Part shown: piece after piece, positions 36,475 through 48,246 of the stretch
How the letters are laid out: each line of letters starts with the position of its first letter
Numbering within the stretch: position 1 is the stretch's first letter
Assembly: GCF_001642085.1 (NCBI RefSeq)
Contig: NZ_CP014699.1
Span: forward strand, 868,001-932,000
DNA: 64,000 bases
Source of the DNA: Streptococcus pantholopis
GTDB taxonomy: Bacteria > Bacillota > Bacilli > Lactobacillales > Streptococcaceae
Direction: 5' to 3'
Program-made: the position numbers and the translations under genes
The notes under the pieces: generated by a model
The model's input: only the letters and a program-made list of their open reading frames with translations
Databases searched by the model: none
Told to the model about the DNA's origin: nothing

Positions 36475-37012
36475 CTTTTTAAACAGAGAAAAGGATGAAC
36501 TGTTATAAATGACATTCTGGCTGCTGAAAGTTTCAATATAAGAATACAGTCTGTATACCTTGTTTTTTCTGACAAAATCTGTTTTATCAATATGTGTTTA
36601 TCTTAATAAACTGAGGTTCTGTCTTATTGTTAGCTAGCCGTAGCCGTCTGAAGGACGATTTTAAAAATAGGCCTTAATATTTGTTATAGTGCTATATGCA
36701 AGACGCTAGTCATCTAGTGGCACTTTATTCGCTTTTTCAAAGCTTTAAAATGACTACTAGGCTTTGCGGGGGCGGGACAACGAACTTTATGGTCTGGGCT
36801 TCTGTCCCACTCCCTAGTCGTTCTGGCAGAGGTGCGCCTGCGAAATCATAGATTTCTGGCTTACCGTCAGCCGTAAACGTCTGAAAGCTTTGTCGCCTTA
36901 ACAGCCGACCGCACCTTTCTAGTCGTCTTGGCAGAGGTGCGCCTACGAAATCATAGATTTCTGGCTTACCGTCATTTTTGCTTTGCTTTTTTAACGGGCT
37001 CTGTATCTTGTT
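36475..37012 (+). repeat. gene-free stretch with long composite hairpin repeat
   Basis: No coding signal. From about 36630 interior modules of the repeat appear, including the second hairpin unit (36713-36761) and two GAAATC-ATA-GATTTC hairpins. The composite ends with GCTTTTTTAACGGGC and TCTGTATCTTGTT at 37012. Confidence 0.65.
36713..36761. repeat. second hairpin unit, copy 2
   Basis: Arms TCTAGTGGCACTTTA and TAAAATGACTACTAGG. Compared with 13078-13126 the change GC to GT on the left is matched by GC to AC on the right. Confidence 0.6.
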
Positions 37013-37014
37013 AT

Positions 37015-37126
37015 TTGAACACGGGCTAAACGCTGCGGGAAAAAGATGTCTTGACTTAGAATCTGGCGATTCGTCAGTCAGTCCCCTATTTTCCTTTTGC
37101 GTTCTTAACGGGCTTTGTATCTTGTT
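37015..37126 (+). repeat. hairpin repeat, ACGC-arm type
   Basis: Left TTGAACACGGGCTAAACGC, right GCGTTCTTAACGGGC, central hairpin GAATC-TGGC-GATTC. Base GGGC against GGGC does not pair. Confidence 0.8.
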
Positions 37127-37130
37127 GGAA

Positions 37131-37240
37131 CTGAACATGGCCTAAAATCCTAGTGAAAAAGATGTCTGTCATCGTGATGCCAGCATCACTTGCCATCCCC
37201 TATTTTCATACGGATTTTTAAACGCCCTTTGTATCTTGTT
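37131..37240 (+). repeat. hairpin repeat, ATCC-arm type
   Basis: Left CTGAACATGGCCTAAAATCC, right GGATTTTTAAACGCCC, centre GTGATG/CATCAC. Confidence 0.8.
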
Positions 37241-37244
37241 ATAA

Positions 37245-37358
37245 TTGAACACGGGCTAAACGCTGTGAGAAAAAGATAGCCTTCTCTTGAGTCTTTAGTG
37301 ACTCGGTGGTCAGGCTCCTATTTTCTCTTTGCGTTCTTAACGCCCTTTGTATCTTGTT
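37245..37358 (+). repeat. hairpin repeat directly upstream of celA-like gene
   Basis: Left TTGAACACGGGCTAAACGC, right GCGTTCTTAACGCCC: here GGGC pairs with GCCC, the reverse of the common type. Centre GAGTC-TTTAGT-GACTC. Ends 15 bp before the ATG at 37373. Confidence 0.85.
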
Positions 37359-37360
37359 GA

Positions 37361-38815
<1,455 letters not shown>

Positions 38816-39147
38816 ATAAAAAGCAGTAAAATAAAAGGAGAGTTTTAACCTTTCCCCAGTCCTTCGCTTCTCAGTCTTTGCTGGACTGCTGTTAGATCTT
38901 ATTGCTCTTTAGCTGGTTGTATCCTTTGCTATAACATTTATTTTTATCATTAAGAGGAAGCTGAGAGTGACATATTTTAGTTTTCTCTTTTTTAACTAAA
39001 CGCAGAGCAGAAAGAGCTGATAAGAGTTCTTTTGATACAGTATTTTTCTTTGTTAATAGCAACTGTTTACGGTACAATAAATAGAGTGACGGACAAACAA
39101 ATTCAGCAGTCTGCTGCTGAGAATTTAAAGCACAATGAAGGAATATC
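38816..39147. promoter_or_regulatory. intergenic region with promoter of the HAD/esterase genes
   Basis: No coding signal in 332 bp. A good promoter, TTGTTA (39050-39055), 17-bp spacer, TACAAT (39073-39078), stands 70 bp before the HAD gene at 39148. No clear terminator for the GH1 gene was seen. Confidence 0.65.
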
Positions 39148-39984
39148 ATGACAGTAAAAATCATTGCAACCGATATGGACGGTACATTTTTGACAAACAA
39201 GAAAACCTATGATAAAGCTTTGTTTAATCGGCTTTTTCTCCTTTGTCAGGAAAAAGAGATTAAGTTTGTCGCTGCCAGCGGCAATCAGTACCGGCAGATT
39301 ATTCAGCAGTTTCCTGACTGGAGCAGCCGTATTGCGGTTGTCGCAGAAAATGGCGGCCATATTGTGGCAGATGGCAGAACCTTAGCGGAAGAATTTGTAA
39401 AATCGGCCGCAGTTACCAAACTGCTTGATTATGTGGAAGAGAATTATCCGGAAACGGTTATCAATTTGGCAGGGAAAAAATCGTCTTACATGCTGCAGAA
39501 AACACCAGCTGCTATTAAGGAGGCGCTGAGCTATTATCTGCCGGCAATGCAGTATGTTGATAATTTACATACTGTTTCTGATGATGATTTTTTCAAAGTA
39601 ACACTTCTTGTAGAAGAAGCGCTGACTTTTACAATTCAAAAAGAAATCAATACTCTTTTTATTAAAGACGGTTTGCGGGCAGTCTCCAGCGGTTTTGGCT
39701 GTTTAGATATTATTCCTGCCCATGTGCATAAAGGAACTGGCCTTAAGTATCTGTTGGAATACTGGGGACTGACTGCTGACAGTCTCTTGGCTTTTGGTGA
39801 CGGCGGCAATGACTTGGAAATGTTGAAGCTGGCAAAATATTCCTACGCTATGGCTAATGCGACAGCAGAAGTGAAAAATACTGCTGCTTTTCAGGCGCCC
39901 TCTAATGAAGAAAATGGTGTTCTGAAAGTAATGGCCTCTTATCTGATGAAGCAGGAGGCTGAGCATACTGCTTTTAATATGTAA
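39148..39984 (+). CDS. Cof-type HAD family phosphatase
   Basis: Cytoplasmic HAD-superfamily hydrolase of 278 residues, Cof/sugar-phosphatase subfamily IIB. Motif I D-M-D-G-T-F-L at about 8-14, motif II A-A-S-G-N-Q, motif III Lys in H-K-G-T-G-L-K, motif IV F-G-D-G-G-N-D-L-E-M. Paralogue at 40708 in the same probable operon, with an SGNH esterase between. Substrate not predictable, probably a sugar phosphate. Confidence 0.88.
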   Translation: MTVKIIATDMDGTFLTNKKTYDKALFNRLFLLCQEKEIKFVAASGNQYRQIIQQFPDWSSRIAVVAENGGHIVADGRTLAEEFVKSAAVTKLLDYVEENYPETVINLAGKKSSYMLQKTPAAIKEALSYYLPAMQYVDNLHTVSDDDFFKVTLLVEEALTFTIQKEINTLFIKDGLRAVSSGFGCLDIIPAHVHKGTGLKYLLEYWGLTADSLLAFGDGGNDLEMLKLAKYSYAMANATAEVKNTAAFQAPSNEENGVLKVMASYLMKQEAEHTAFNM

Positions 39985-40018
39985 CTATAGTTTGTGAATC
40001 AAATAGCAGGAGGCCGCA

Positions 40019-40633
40019 ATGTTAGAAACGATCAGCCCGGAATTGAGGGCCTATCAGGATGATAAACTGAAACAGTTTAAAAAGCGTAACCCACAGGAAG
40101 CAAAAAATGGCATTGTTTTTGCCGGTGACTCTCTCATTGACTTTTATCCGCTGAAGAAGTGGCTGGGACGGGATCTTCCTCTTATCAACCGAGGAATTGC
40201 CGGGACGCATTCCCGATGGCTTTTAGAGCACTTAGATAGTCAGATTAGGGAGTTGAAGCCTGCCAAAGTATTTGTGCTCATTGGAACGAATGATTTGGGA
40301 CTGGGTCGTGAACCGGAGGCTGTCGTTAAAACTATCTCTGAAATCGTAGCTGAACTGAATGAAGTCCTTTATGCTGAACAAATCTATGTGCTGTCACTTT
40401 TGCCAGTTAATCAGAATCAGAAGTTTAAACAGACTGTCAAAATCCGCAGCAATCAAGCTATTAGAACGGTTAACAAGGCTTTGGCAGATTTGTCTGGCTG
40501 TATTTTCATTGATTTATATCATGATTTGCTGGATGAAAGGGGCAATCTTGCTGAAGGGTACACTGTGGACGGCCTGCATCTGACTCCTGCAGCCTATCAG
40601 TGCATTTCTGATCGAATAAAAGCCTATCTCTGA
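40019..40633 (+). CDS. SGNH/GDSL hydrolase
   Basis: Esterase/lipase-type hydrolase of 204 residues. Block I F-A-G-D-S-L (nucleophile Ser), block II Gly in N-R-G-I-A-G, block III G-T-N-D-L-G, block V D-G-L-H-L-T (Asp and His). Resembles PAF-acetylhydrolase-like bacterial enzymes. No signal peptide, so cytoplasmic. Sits between two HAD genes with short gaps, probably one operon. AGGAGG ribosome site. Confidence 0.88.
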   Translation: MLETISPELRAYQDDKLKQFKKRNPQEAKNGIVFAGDSLIDFYPLKKWLGRDLPLINRGIAGTHSRWLLEHLDSQIRELKPAKVFVLIGTNDLGLGREPEAVVKTISEIVAELNEVLYAEQIYVLSLLPVNQNQKFKQTVKIRSNQAIRTVNKALADLSGCIFIDLYHDLLDERGNLAEGYTVDGLHLTPAAYQCISDRIKAYL

Positions 40634-40707
40634 AAGAAAATCGCAATAAGGAAGGGTCGATAAAGTTTTTTTGCAGAACAAGTTATGATAAAAACGGAGG
40701 TGATTTG

Positions 40708-41544
40708 TTGGCTGTAAAATTAATTGCCAGCGATATGGATGGAACTTTTTTGGATGGGTGCGGTGACTATGACCGCCAGCGTTTCGAAAGGCTCTTAGAT
40801 GTATTGGAGGAAAGGGACATTAAGTTTGTTGTTGCTTCCGGCAACAGTATGCCTAGGTTGGCGATGATGTTTGACGGTCTTTTAGAGCGGCTGATTGTGG
40901 TTGCTGAGAACGGAGCCCAGCTGATTACAAACGGCCAGCTGTTTGCTGAACATACGGTTGCTAAGTCAGATTTAGAAAATTTTCTGGCTTATTTTTCTAA
41001 ACAGCTAGTGGACTACAAGGTGATGCTTTCAGGTTTGAAGGCAACTTATATGCTCAAGGACAGTCATTTCAGTATTGACAGCAGTCTGATTAAAGCTGAT
41101 CAGGCCGCTCTTTTGATGAAAAGCATTGTAGAGCTGTCGGATTTTAATCAGCTGCCGGCTGACGAGCGTTTCTTTAAAATAAGTCTGCTCCTGCCAGAAG
41201 AAAAAGACAGGGAAATTATCGTCGATTTTAATAACCGTTTTCCAGGACATTTAACAGCTACAGCCAGCGGTTTTGGCGGTGTTGATATTATTCAGACCGG
41301 CTGGCATAAAGGCCGGGCTTTAGCCCAGCTGATGCAGCATTATAGCCTGACTGCTGATCAGGTCATGGCTTTCGGGGATGGCGGAAATGATATTGAAATG
41401 CTGCGGCTGGCGGGAGCTTCTTATGCTATGGACAATGCTCCCCAGGAGGTGAAAGCAGCTGCCCGTTTCATTGCTCCTAGTCATAAAGAAGCCGGTGTTT
41501 TTCAGGTCATTGAAGATTATTTAAAAAAATCAGAAATAAAATAA
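40708..41544 (+). CDS. Cof-type HAD family phosphatase
   Basis: Paralogue of the HAD gene at 39148, 278 residues. Motifs D-M-D-G-T-F-L-D, V-A-S-G-N-S, H-K-G-R-A-L and F-G-D-G-G-N-D-I-E-M. There is no ATG; TTG at 40708 is preferred over TTG at 40705 as it leaves seven bases to the GGAGG site and gives a start (A-V-K-L-I-A-S-D-M-D-G) equal to the paralogue. Confidence 0.85.
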   Translation: MAVKLIASDMDGTFLDGCGDYDRQRFERLLDVLEERDIKFVVASGNSMPRLAMMFDGLLERLIVVAENGAQLITNGQLFAEHTVAKSDLENFLAYFSKQLVDYKVMLSGLKATYMLKDSHFSIDSSLIKADQAALLMKSIVELSDFNQLPADERFFKISLLLPEEKDREIIVDFNNRFPGHLTATASGFGGVDIIQTGWHKGRALAQLMQHYSLTADQVMAFGDGGNDIEMLRLAGASYAMDNAPQEVKAAARFIAPSHKEAGVFQVIEDYLKKSEIK

Positions 41545-41733
41545 GACTACTTGAAAGGCCGGCAAATCAGCAAGACTTTCATTTGCAGAGAACCGGTAGA
41601 ATGTGGAATATAGTCATTGGCTGCCTACTTCAGCCTGACAAGGCGAAGCAAAACATTAAAAACTTACTGAGATGCAGTATAAGCCGTTTCTTCAAAATCG
41701 GTTAATAGTATTAGTTTATCTGATTATTGCATA

Positions 41734-41747
41734 AGAAAGCGTTTGCA
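41734..41747. promoter_or_regulatory. cre-like site
   Basis: AGAAAGCGTTTGCA, 13 of 14 positions of the Firmicute cre consensus, upstream of the decayed phosphatase gene. No intact gene starts close by. Confidence 0.55.
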
Positions 41748-41831
41748 AAATTTTGTAAAATAAAAGCATACCACTATGAGAAGAGCTAATCGATGATTGC
41801 ATGATTTCCTTCAAGATTTTATGGACCGGCG

Positions 41832-42301
41832 GCTTCAGATACAGCGCGTGCTGTGCTGCACCTGAAGATCGGCAGACAATGGGCATTGAGCTCACTACGC
41901 CGATGAAGCGTGCGAAGCTGGATGCTGCTTTAAAGGATAAGGTTTAAAAGAATGGGACTTTGGTGCTTTTGAAGTTCATCAAGAATACCTCAAGCCTAAA
42001 TTTACTGCCAGAACGAATCAGGCTACCGCGACTATTTTCTTGCATACGGCGGAGAATCCAATGTTCAGGTGTATGAATTCGCAAAGTTGTTGTAGAAAGC
42101 AGTGAAAATGACTGTTTGCTCTTTGTCAGCCATGGATCTGTTATTACACAATTCTATCGGCATATGACTGAAAATCCCCCTGTCCCTGCTAAGCGAATGG
42201 CTAACTGTGCGATACTGAAAATCAGCTGTAATGATGACTGTAAAATGGAAGTTCAGTCTATCTTTAATCCTATGGAAGAAGAGTATATCTATGAAAGGTA
42301 A
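41832..42301 (+). pseudogene. decayed histidine phosphatase (phosphoglycerate mutase-like)
   Basis: Frames read A-S-D-T-A-R-A-V, then after shifts F-G-A-F-E-V-H-Q-E-Y-L-K-P-K-F, and finally L-F-V-S-H-G-S-V-I-T-Q-F-Y with the second catalytic His block. The N-terminal R-H-G part is gone and at least two frameshifts and stops lie between. The last open piece (42116-42301) has no start of its own. An intact relative follows at 42308. Confidence 0.85.
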
Positions 42302-42307
42302 CGGCTT

Positions 42308-42907
42308 ATGAAAACGCTATATCTGATGCGCCATGGTGAAACCTTATTTAACCAATTGCAGTTAATCCAAGGGTGGTGCGATTCTCCTTTGACAGAACAA
42401 GGCAGAATCCAGGCTCAACAAGCTGGAGCTTATTTTGAGGAGAAGGGGATTCATTTTAATTACCTATACAGTTCGACCTCAGAACGGGCTTGTGAAACTC
42501 TGGAGCTGGTTAGTAAAAGAAGTGATTATAAACGGCTGAAGGGCTTGAAAGAATTTAATTTCGGCCGTATGGAAGGTCAGCCTGAATATCTGCATCCCAA
42601 CCGCCGACGGGGACAGAAAGGGCACGGTGAGTTTTACCTTCAGTATGATGGCGAAAGCGACAGCCAGCTTGAAAAGCGTGTTAAAGAAACGATTGTCAAA
42701 CTGGTGGAAGAAGCAGAAGCAGGAGCTTCTATTCTGGCAGTCAGTCATGCCGGAGCAATCATGTCTTTTTACCGACAGTCAGATGTGCCAGCCTCATTTG
42801 ATCTATCTCTTTCTAACTGCAGTATTTTGAAATATGAAATAAGGGAAAAGCAATTTATTTTAGCTGAATTGATTGATCCGGTTCACCAAAAACAGTGGTT
42901 TTTTTAA
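42308..42907 (+). CDS. histidine phosphatase family protein
   Basis: Protein of 199 residues with the phosphohistidine motif L-M-R-H-G-E-T near the N-terminus and the second His in V-S-H-A-G-A near 148. Phosphoglycerate mutase-like, but this short type is usually a general phosphatase, not the glycolytic enzyme. Six bases after the end of the decayed copy, so the two were probably a tandem pair. Confidence 0.88.
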   Translation: MKTLYLMRHGETLFNQLQLIQGWCDSPLTEQGRIQAQQAGAYFEEKGIHFNYLYSSTSERACETLELVSKRSDYKRLKGLKEFNFGRMEGQPEYLHPNRRRGQKGHGEFYLQYDGESDSQLEKRVKETIVKLVEEAEAGASILAVSHAGAIMSFYRQSDVPASFDLSLSNCSILKYEIREKQFILAELIDPVHQKQWFF

Positions 42908-43126
42908 AATAATGTCAGTTGGTGCAAAGCTGGAAGCCGCAGATGTCTGAGAGAAAGAGATGATTTTTAGCTTTCATTAATTTAACAGTTGTGCTATCTG
43001 TACAGAAATGAAGCAGCTAGCATTATTTAGCCGTTTTTTCAAATCTTTACTGGGCCTTGAGAGAGAATAGCAGACATCACAATCCAGACTTCTGTCTCGC
43101 TCCCTTAACGGGCTCTGTATCTTGTT
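42908..43126. other. gene-free stretch with right-end repeat fragment
   Basis: No coding signal. A decayed second-hairpin unit may lie at about 43010-43060. The repeat right end (CTTAACGGGC, TCTGTATCTTGTT) is at 43104-43126. Confidence 0.5.
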
Positions 43127-43128
43127 AA

Positions 43129-43239
43129 TTGAACACGCCCTAAAATCCTAGTGAAAAAGATGGCTGTTAGCGTGATGCAAGACATCACTTGCCATCCCCT
43201 ATTTTCATACGGATTTTTTCACGGGCTTTGTATCTTGTT
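43129..43239 (+). repeat. hairpin repeat, ATCC-arm type
   Basis: Left TTGAACACGCCCTAAAATCC, right GGATTTTTTCACGGGC, centre GTGATG-CAAGA-CATCAC. Confidence 0.85.
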
Positions 43240-43241
43240 AA

Positions 43242-43352
43242 TTGAACACGGCCTAAACGCTGCGGGAAAAAGATGGCTGTCAGCGTGATGCAAGACATCA
43301 CTTGCCATCCCCTATTTTCCTTTTGCGTTTTTAACGGCCTTTGTATCTTGTT
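43242..43352 (+). repeat. hairpin repeat, ACGC-arm type
   Basis: Left TTGAACACGGCCTAAACGC, right GCGTTTTTAACGGCC, centre GTGATG-CAAGA-CATCAC. Same as the copies at 43525 and 43639. Confidence 0.85.
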
Positions 43353-43355
43353 TAA

Positions 43356-43521
43356 TTGAACACGGCCTAAGAGCTGTGCAAAAAGAGACGCAGTCGTAGG
43401 AAGCGCAAGCTGACGTACGAATGTGGCTATTCTGTGAGTATAAAATTTCCTAAAGTCTTAATGACTCTTCGTCAATTTTTCTATTTTTGCTGTGAGCTTT
43501 TAACGGCCTTTGTATCTTGTT
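43356..43521 (+). repeat. hairpin repeat with about 55-bp extra insert, hybrid arms
   Basis: Left TTGAACACGGCCTAAGAGC, right GAGCTTTTAACGGCC, centre AGTC-TTAA-TGACT. The GAGC arm faces GAGC, so the outer arms do not pair; the insert (about 43386-43440) has its own inverted parts. Probably a recombinant copy. Confidence 0.75.
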
Positions 43522-43524
43522 TAA

Positions 43525-43635
43525 TTGAACACGGCCTAAACGCTGCGGGAAAAAGATGGCTGTCAGCGTGATGCAAGACATCACTTGCCATCCCCTATTT
43601 TCCTTTTGCGTTTTTAACGGCCTTTGTATCTTGTT
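43525..43635 (+). repeat. hairpin repeat, tandem copy
   Basis: Identical to the copy at 43639-43749; unit period is 114 bp. Confidence 0.9.
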
Positions 43636-43638
43636 TAA

Positions 43639-45201
<1,563 letters not shown>

Positions 45202-45270
45202 AATTAGACTGCTGTGCTTTGTCAGCAGGCTGGATTTACTTTACTAAGCCGATTTTTTCTATTTATCCTG

Positions 45271-45300
45271 ATAGGAGCGGGTTTATTTCCGCTCCTATTT
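45271..45300 (+). terminator. terminator upstream of AI-2E permease gene
   Basis: Arms ATAGGAGCGG and CCGCTCCTAT around GTTTATTT, then TT. A TG-TATAAT-type -10 (about 45302-45309) follows for the next gene. Confidence 0.75.
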
Positions 45301-45332
45301 AGTGTATAATGTGAAAAGAAACAGGAGGAGAT

Positions 45333-46454
45333 ATGAAGTTTAGTAAAAGACAGGCCAGTTATTTAATTGCTGTTTTTGTGATATGCTATTTTATTCAGGC
45401 TAATTGGTCAGGCGGAGCTCGGCTGCTTAAAACGGTTTGGACAGCCAGTCAGCCCTTTGCGATTGGGGCTGCACTTGCTTATATTATTAATATTGTTATG
45501 GCTGCCTATGAACGGCTGTTTGGTCTGCTGTTAACTTCGGAAAAACAGTTCAAGCTAAAAAGGCTGCTGGCAATGGTTTCAGCCTACCTAAGTTTTATTG
45601 CTTTGATAGTCTGGCTTTTTTCCATTGTTATACCGGATTTGATAGCTAGTCTCAGTTCACTTCTGACTATCGACACTGGAGCTTTGCAGAAGTTTTTGAC
45701 AGAACTTTATGAGAATAGGCAGTTTGCGAAAGTTTTGGATTATTTTGGTCTTGAAACAGATTTAACAGCAGCATTTTCCCGCTACAGCCAGCAGATTCTG
45801 ACTCAGGTATTAGCCATACTGACAGGACTTTTAACATCGGTTACCTCTATTGCGTCAACGATAGTGAATGTGTTTGTCAGTTTTGTATTTTCTATCTATG
45901 TTCTCTCCAGCAAAGAACAGCTGAAGCATCAGTTTCATTTGCTGATTGATACCTACCTGACGCCATATGCTGCTTCAATTTATTATGTATTGGGAATTGT
46001 GCACCAGCGTTTTCGCGGTTTTTTTGCCGGTCAGACCATTGAAGCCTTCATTCTGGCTACCCTTTGTACTATTGGGATGATGATTTTTAATTTCCCTTTT
46101 GCTACGACAGTCGGTGTTTTAGTTGGTTTTACGAATATTATTCCAGTTATTGGGGCTTATTTAGGCGGTCTTTTAGGAACGATTTTAGTCTTTACACAAT
46201 CTCCCAAACAGGCGTTTTTCTTTTTAATATTTTTGATTATACTTCAGCAATGTGAAAGCAATCTTGTCTATCCAAGAGTTGTGGGCGGCTCTATTGGCCT
46301 GCCGGCTATCTGGGTGTTGTTTTCGGTTATTGTCGGCGGTGCTGTTTTTGGTGTTGTCGGTATGCTTATTGCAGTGCCTTTGAGTGCTTCAGTTTATCAA
46401 ATTATTAAAGACAATGTGGCCAAGCGTCGGGCTCAGCAGCCATCAAATGGCTAA
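45333..46454 (+). CDS. AI-2E family (PerM/UPF0118) membrane protein
   Basis: Protein of 373 residues with about eight hydrophobic segments and the family C-terminal motifs (P-x-P-x-x-x-T-V-G-V-L-V-G-F-T-N-I-I-P-V-I-G-A-Y-L-G and V-G-G-S-I-G-L-P-A-I-W-V-L). Members are transporters or antiporters; only some export AI-2, so the name says little of the substrate. AGGAGGAG ribosome site. Own promoter after the terminator at 45271. Confidence 0.85.
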   Translation: MKFSKRQASYLIAVFVICYFIQANWSGGARLLKTVWTASQPFAIGAALAYIINIVMAAYERLFGLLLTSEKQFKLKRLLAMVSAYLSFIALIVWLFSIVIPDLIASLSSLLTIDTGALQKFLTELYENRQFAKVLDYFGLETDLTAAFSRYSQQILTQVLAILTGLLTSVTSIASTIVNVFVSFVFSIYVLSSKEQLKHQFHLLIDTYLTPYAASIYYVLGIVHQRFRGFFAGQTIEAFILATLCTIGMMIFNFPFATTVGVLVGFTNIIPVIGAYLGGLLGTILVFTQSPKQAFFFLIFLIILQQCESNLVYPRVVGGSIGLPAIWVLFSVIVGGAVFGVVGMLIAVPLSASVYQIIKDNVAKRRAQQPSNG

Positions 46455-46504
46455 CACACTGATACTTGATTGCAAATGACTGCTAAAATGTTAGAATAGA
46501 TGAT

Positions 46505-47332
46505 ATGGAACCACTAAATTTGCTTTATTCAATTGACGATAGCTATGTTGACCAGTTTAAAGTCACCTTGTTTTCGGTTTGGCAAAATGCAACGGCTAAA
46601 AATATGGCCGTTTATGTTTTACAGAAAAAACTGCTGCGCAGAAATGATGAAATTACTGAGTTTTGCGGGCAGCTGGGTCTTGCTTATTTCCCCGTTGTCA
46701 TCGGCGAAGAGGCATTTAAAGATGCCCCGACAACGAATCGCTATCCGGAAACGATTTATTACAGGCTTTTAGCCCATGAATACCTGCCAGAGCATTTAGA
46801 CCGCATTTTATATATAGATGCAGACATTCTCTGTTTGAATGATATTGTCCCTTTATACCGTTTAGATCTCTCTGATAAACTTTTTGCTGCAGCCAGCCAT
46901 ACTTCTGATACCAATATACCGGAGCTAGTCAATAAACTGCGGCTGAGAAATTTTGAATCAGAAGGCTATTTTAATTCGGGAGTGCTGCTGATGAATTTAG
47001 AATTAGGCCGGCAGGAAGTGAGACGTCAGGATATTCTGTCTTACATTGAGAAAAACAGTCTTTTGCTCTTTTTGCCGGATCAGGATATTCTCAATGCCCT
47101 TTATGGTCACAAAACCCTCCTGATTCCTGATCAGATTTACAATTATGATGCGCGTTACAATATTCTGTATTTTACCAGAAGTTCGGGTAAATGGGATTTA
47201 GACTGGGTTATTGAGCATACCGTTTTTCTGCATTTTTGCGGACGGGATAAACCATGGAAAAAAGACTACAGAGGCCGCTACAGTGCCCTCTATAAGCACT
47301 ATCAGCATCTAACCGGCAGAATAAAAACCTAG
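46505..47332 (+). CDS. family 8 glycosyltransferase
   Basis: Protein of 275 residues of the GT8 family, retaining transferases that use UDP-glucose or UDP-galactose. Metal-binding D-x-D in L-Y-I-D-A-D-I-L near 110, later H-F-C-G-R-D-K-P-W with the C-terminal His and Gly. No membrane segment. Could glycosylate wall polysaccharide or surface protein. No Shine-Dalgarno of note. The last codons lie in a hairpin (AAAACCT/AGGTTTT) that may act as terminator. Confidence 0.88.
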   Translation: MEPLNLLYSIDDSYVDQFKVTLFSVWQNATAKNMAVYVLQKKLLRRNDEITEFCGQLGLAYFPVVIGEEAFKDAPTTNRYPETIYYRLLAHEYLPEHLDRILYIDADILCLNDIVPLYRLDLSDKLFAAASHTSDTNIPELVNKLRLRNFESEGYFNSGVLLMNLELGRQEVRRQDILSYIEKNSLLLFLPDQDILNALYGHKTLLIPDQIYNYDARYNILYFTRSSGKWDLDWVIEHTVFLHFCGRDKPWKKDYRGRYSALYKHYQHLTGRIKT

Positions 47333-47368
47333 CAGATATACATTGCCAGGTTTTTTACAAGAGAAAAG

Positions 47369-47455
47369 GCCGTTAAAATCTGTATGAAAATAGAGGAAGG
47401 CAAGTGATGTCTACATCACTTGCCTTCTTTTTTGCTAGGTTTTTAGGGCAGGTCA
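47369..47455 (-). repeat. decayed hairpin repeat in reverse orientation
   Basis: Read on the minus strand it matches the ATCC-arm type: GCCCTAAAAACCTAGC at the left, inner GATG-TAGA-CATC, and CTATTTTCATACAGATTTTA at the right. The inner arms GAAGGCAAGTGATG (47395-47408) and CATCACTTGCCTTC (47414-47427) with six T form a strong terminator for the GT8 gene. Confidence 0.75.
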
Positions 47456-47565
47456 TTTCTTTTCAAGAACTCGGCTGTCTTTGCTAAATAAGTTAAAACT
47501 GGGGGCAGTTCTTTTAGACCGGCTCTTTTTATTTTTTTCGAATAAATAGATGGAGGTAAAAAGAA

Positions 47566-48246
47566 ATGTATACAGTTGAATTGAAAGAAGAACCCTTGCT
47601 GCCAAGAGAGCGCTTGGCTGATTTGGGGGCTGAAAAACTCAGCAATCAGGAACTGTTGGCCATTTTACTGCGTACCGGTACAAAGCAAAGGCCGGTTTTG
47701 GAAGTCTCAACACAGATTTTGAAGGATATCCGTAGTTTAGCCGATTTTCGCGACTTATCCCTGCAGGAGCTGCAGAGTATCAAAGGGGTCGGCAGAGTAA
47801 AATCAATAGAAATAAAAGCGATGCTGGAGCTGGCTAATCGGATTAATAAGGCAGAATACTACCAGAATGAAAGGATTTTAAGTAGTGAGCGGCTGGCGCA
47901 GAAAATGATTATAGAACTGGGAAACAAAAAACAAGAACATTTGCTGACCCTTTATTTAGATACACAGAATCGGGTTATTGAACAGCGGACGATTTTTATC
48001 GGAACAGTCAGGCACTCTATCGCTGAGCCGCGGGAAATTCTGCACTATGCTTGCAGAAATATGGCCACCTCCCTTATCCTTGTTCACAATCATCCTTCAG
48101 GATCGCTTGTTCCCAGTGAAAACGACCTACGCTTTACAGAAAAAATAAAACGATCCTGTGAAGACATGGGGATTGTCTGTCTTGATCACATTATCGTCAG
48201 CAGGCGTGATTATTATAGTTTTCGTGAGGAAACGGGTCTGCTTTAA
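47566..48246 (+). CDS. radC: RadC family protein (JAB/MPN domain)
   Basis: Protein of 226 residues (UPF0758). N-terminal helix-hairpin-helix ([11 protein letters not shown]) and C-terminal JAB domain with the metal motif [14 protein letters not shown]. Once linked to DNA repair, but that role has been withdrawn for E. coli, and function remains open. Ends four bases into the convergent glutamine amidotransferase gene. Confidence 0.92.
   Translation: MYTVELKEEPLLPRERLADLGAEKLSNQELLAILLRTGTKQRPVLEVSTQILKDIRSLADFRDLSLQELQSIKGVGRVKSIEIKAMLELANRINKAEYYQNERILSSERLAQKMIIELGNKKQEHLLTLYLDTQNRVIEQRTIFIGTVRHSIAEPREILHYACRNMATSLILVHNHPSGSLVPSENDLRFTEKIKRSCEDMGIVCLDHIIVSRRDYYSFREETGLL

Noticed and set aside
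42116..42301. 61-codon frame before the histidine phosphatase
   Set aside because: It is the last open piece of the decayed phosphatase gene, not a gene of its own.
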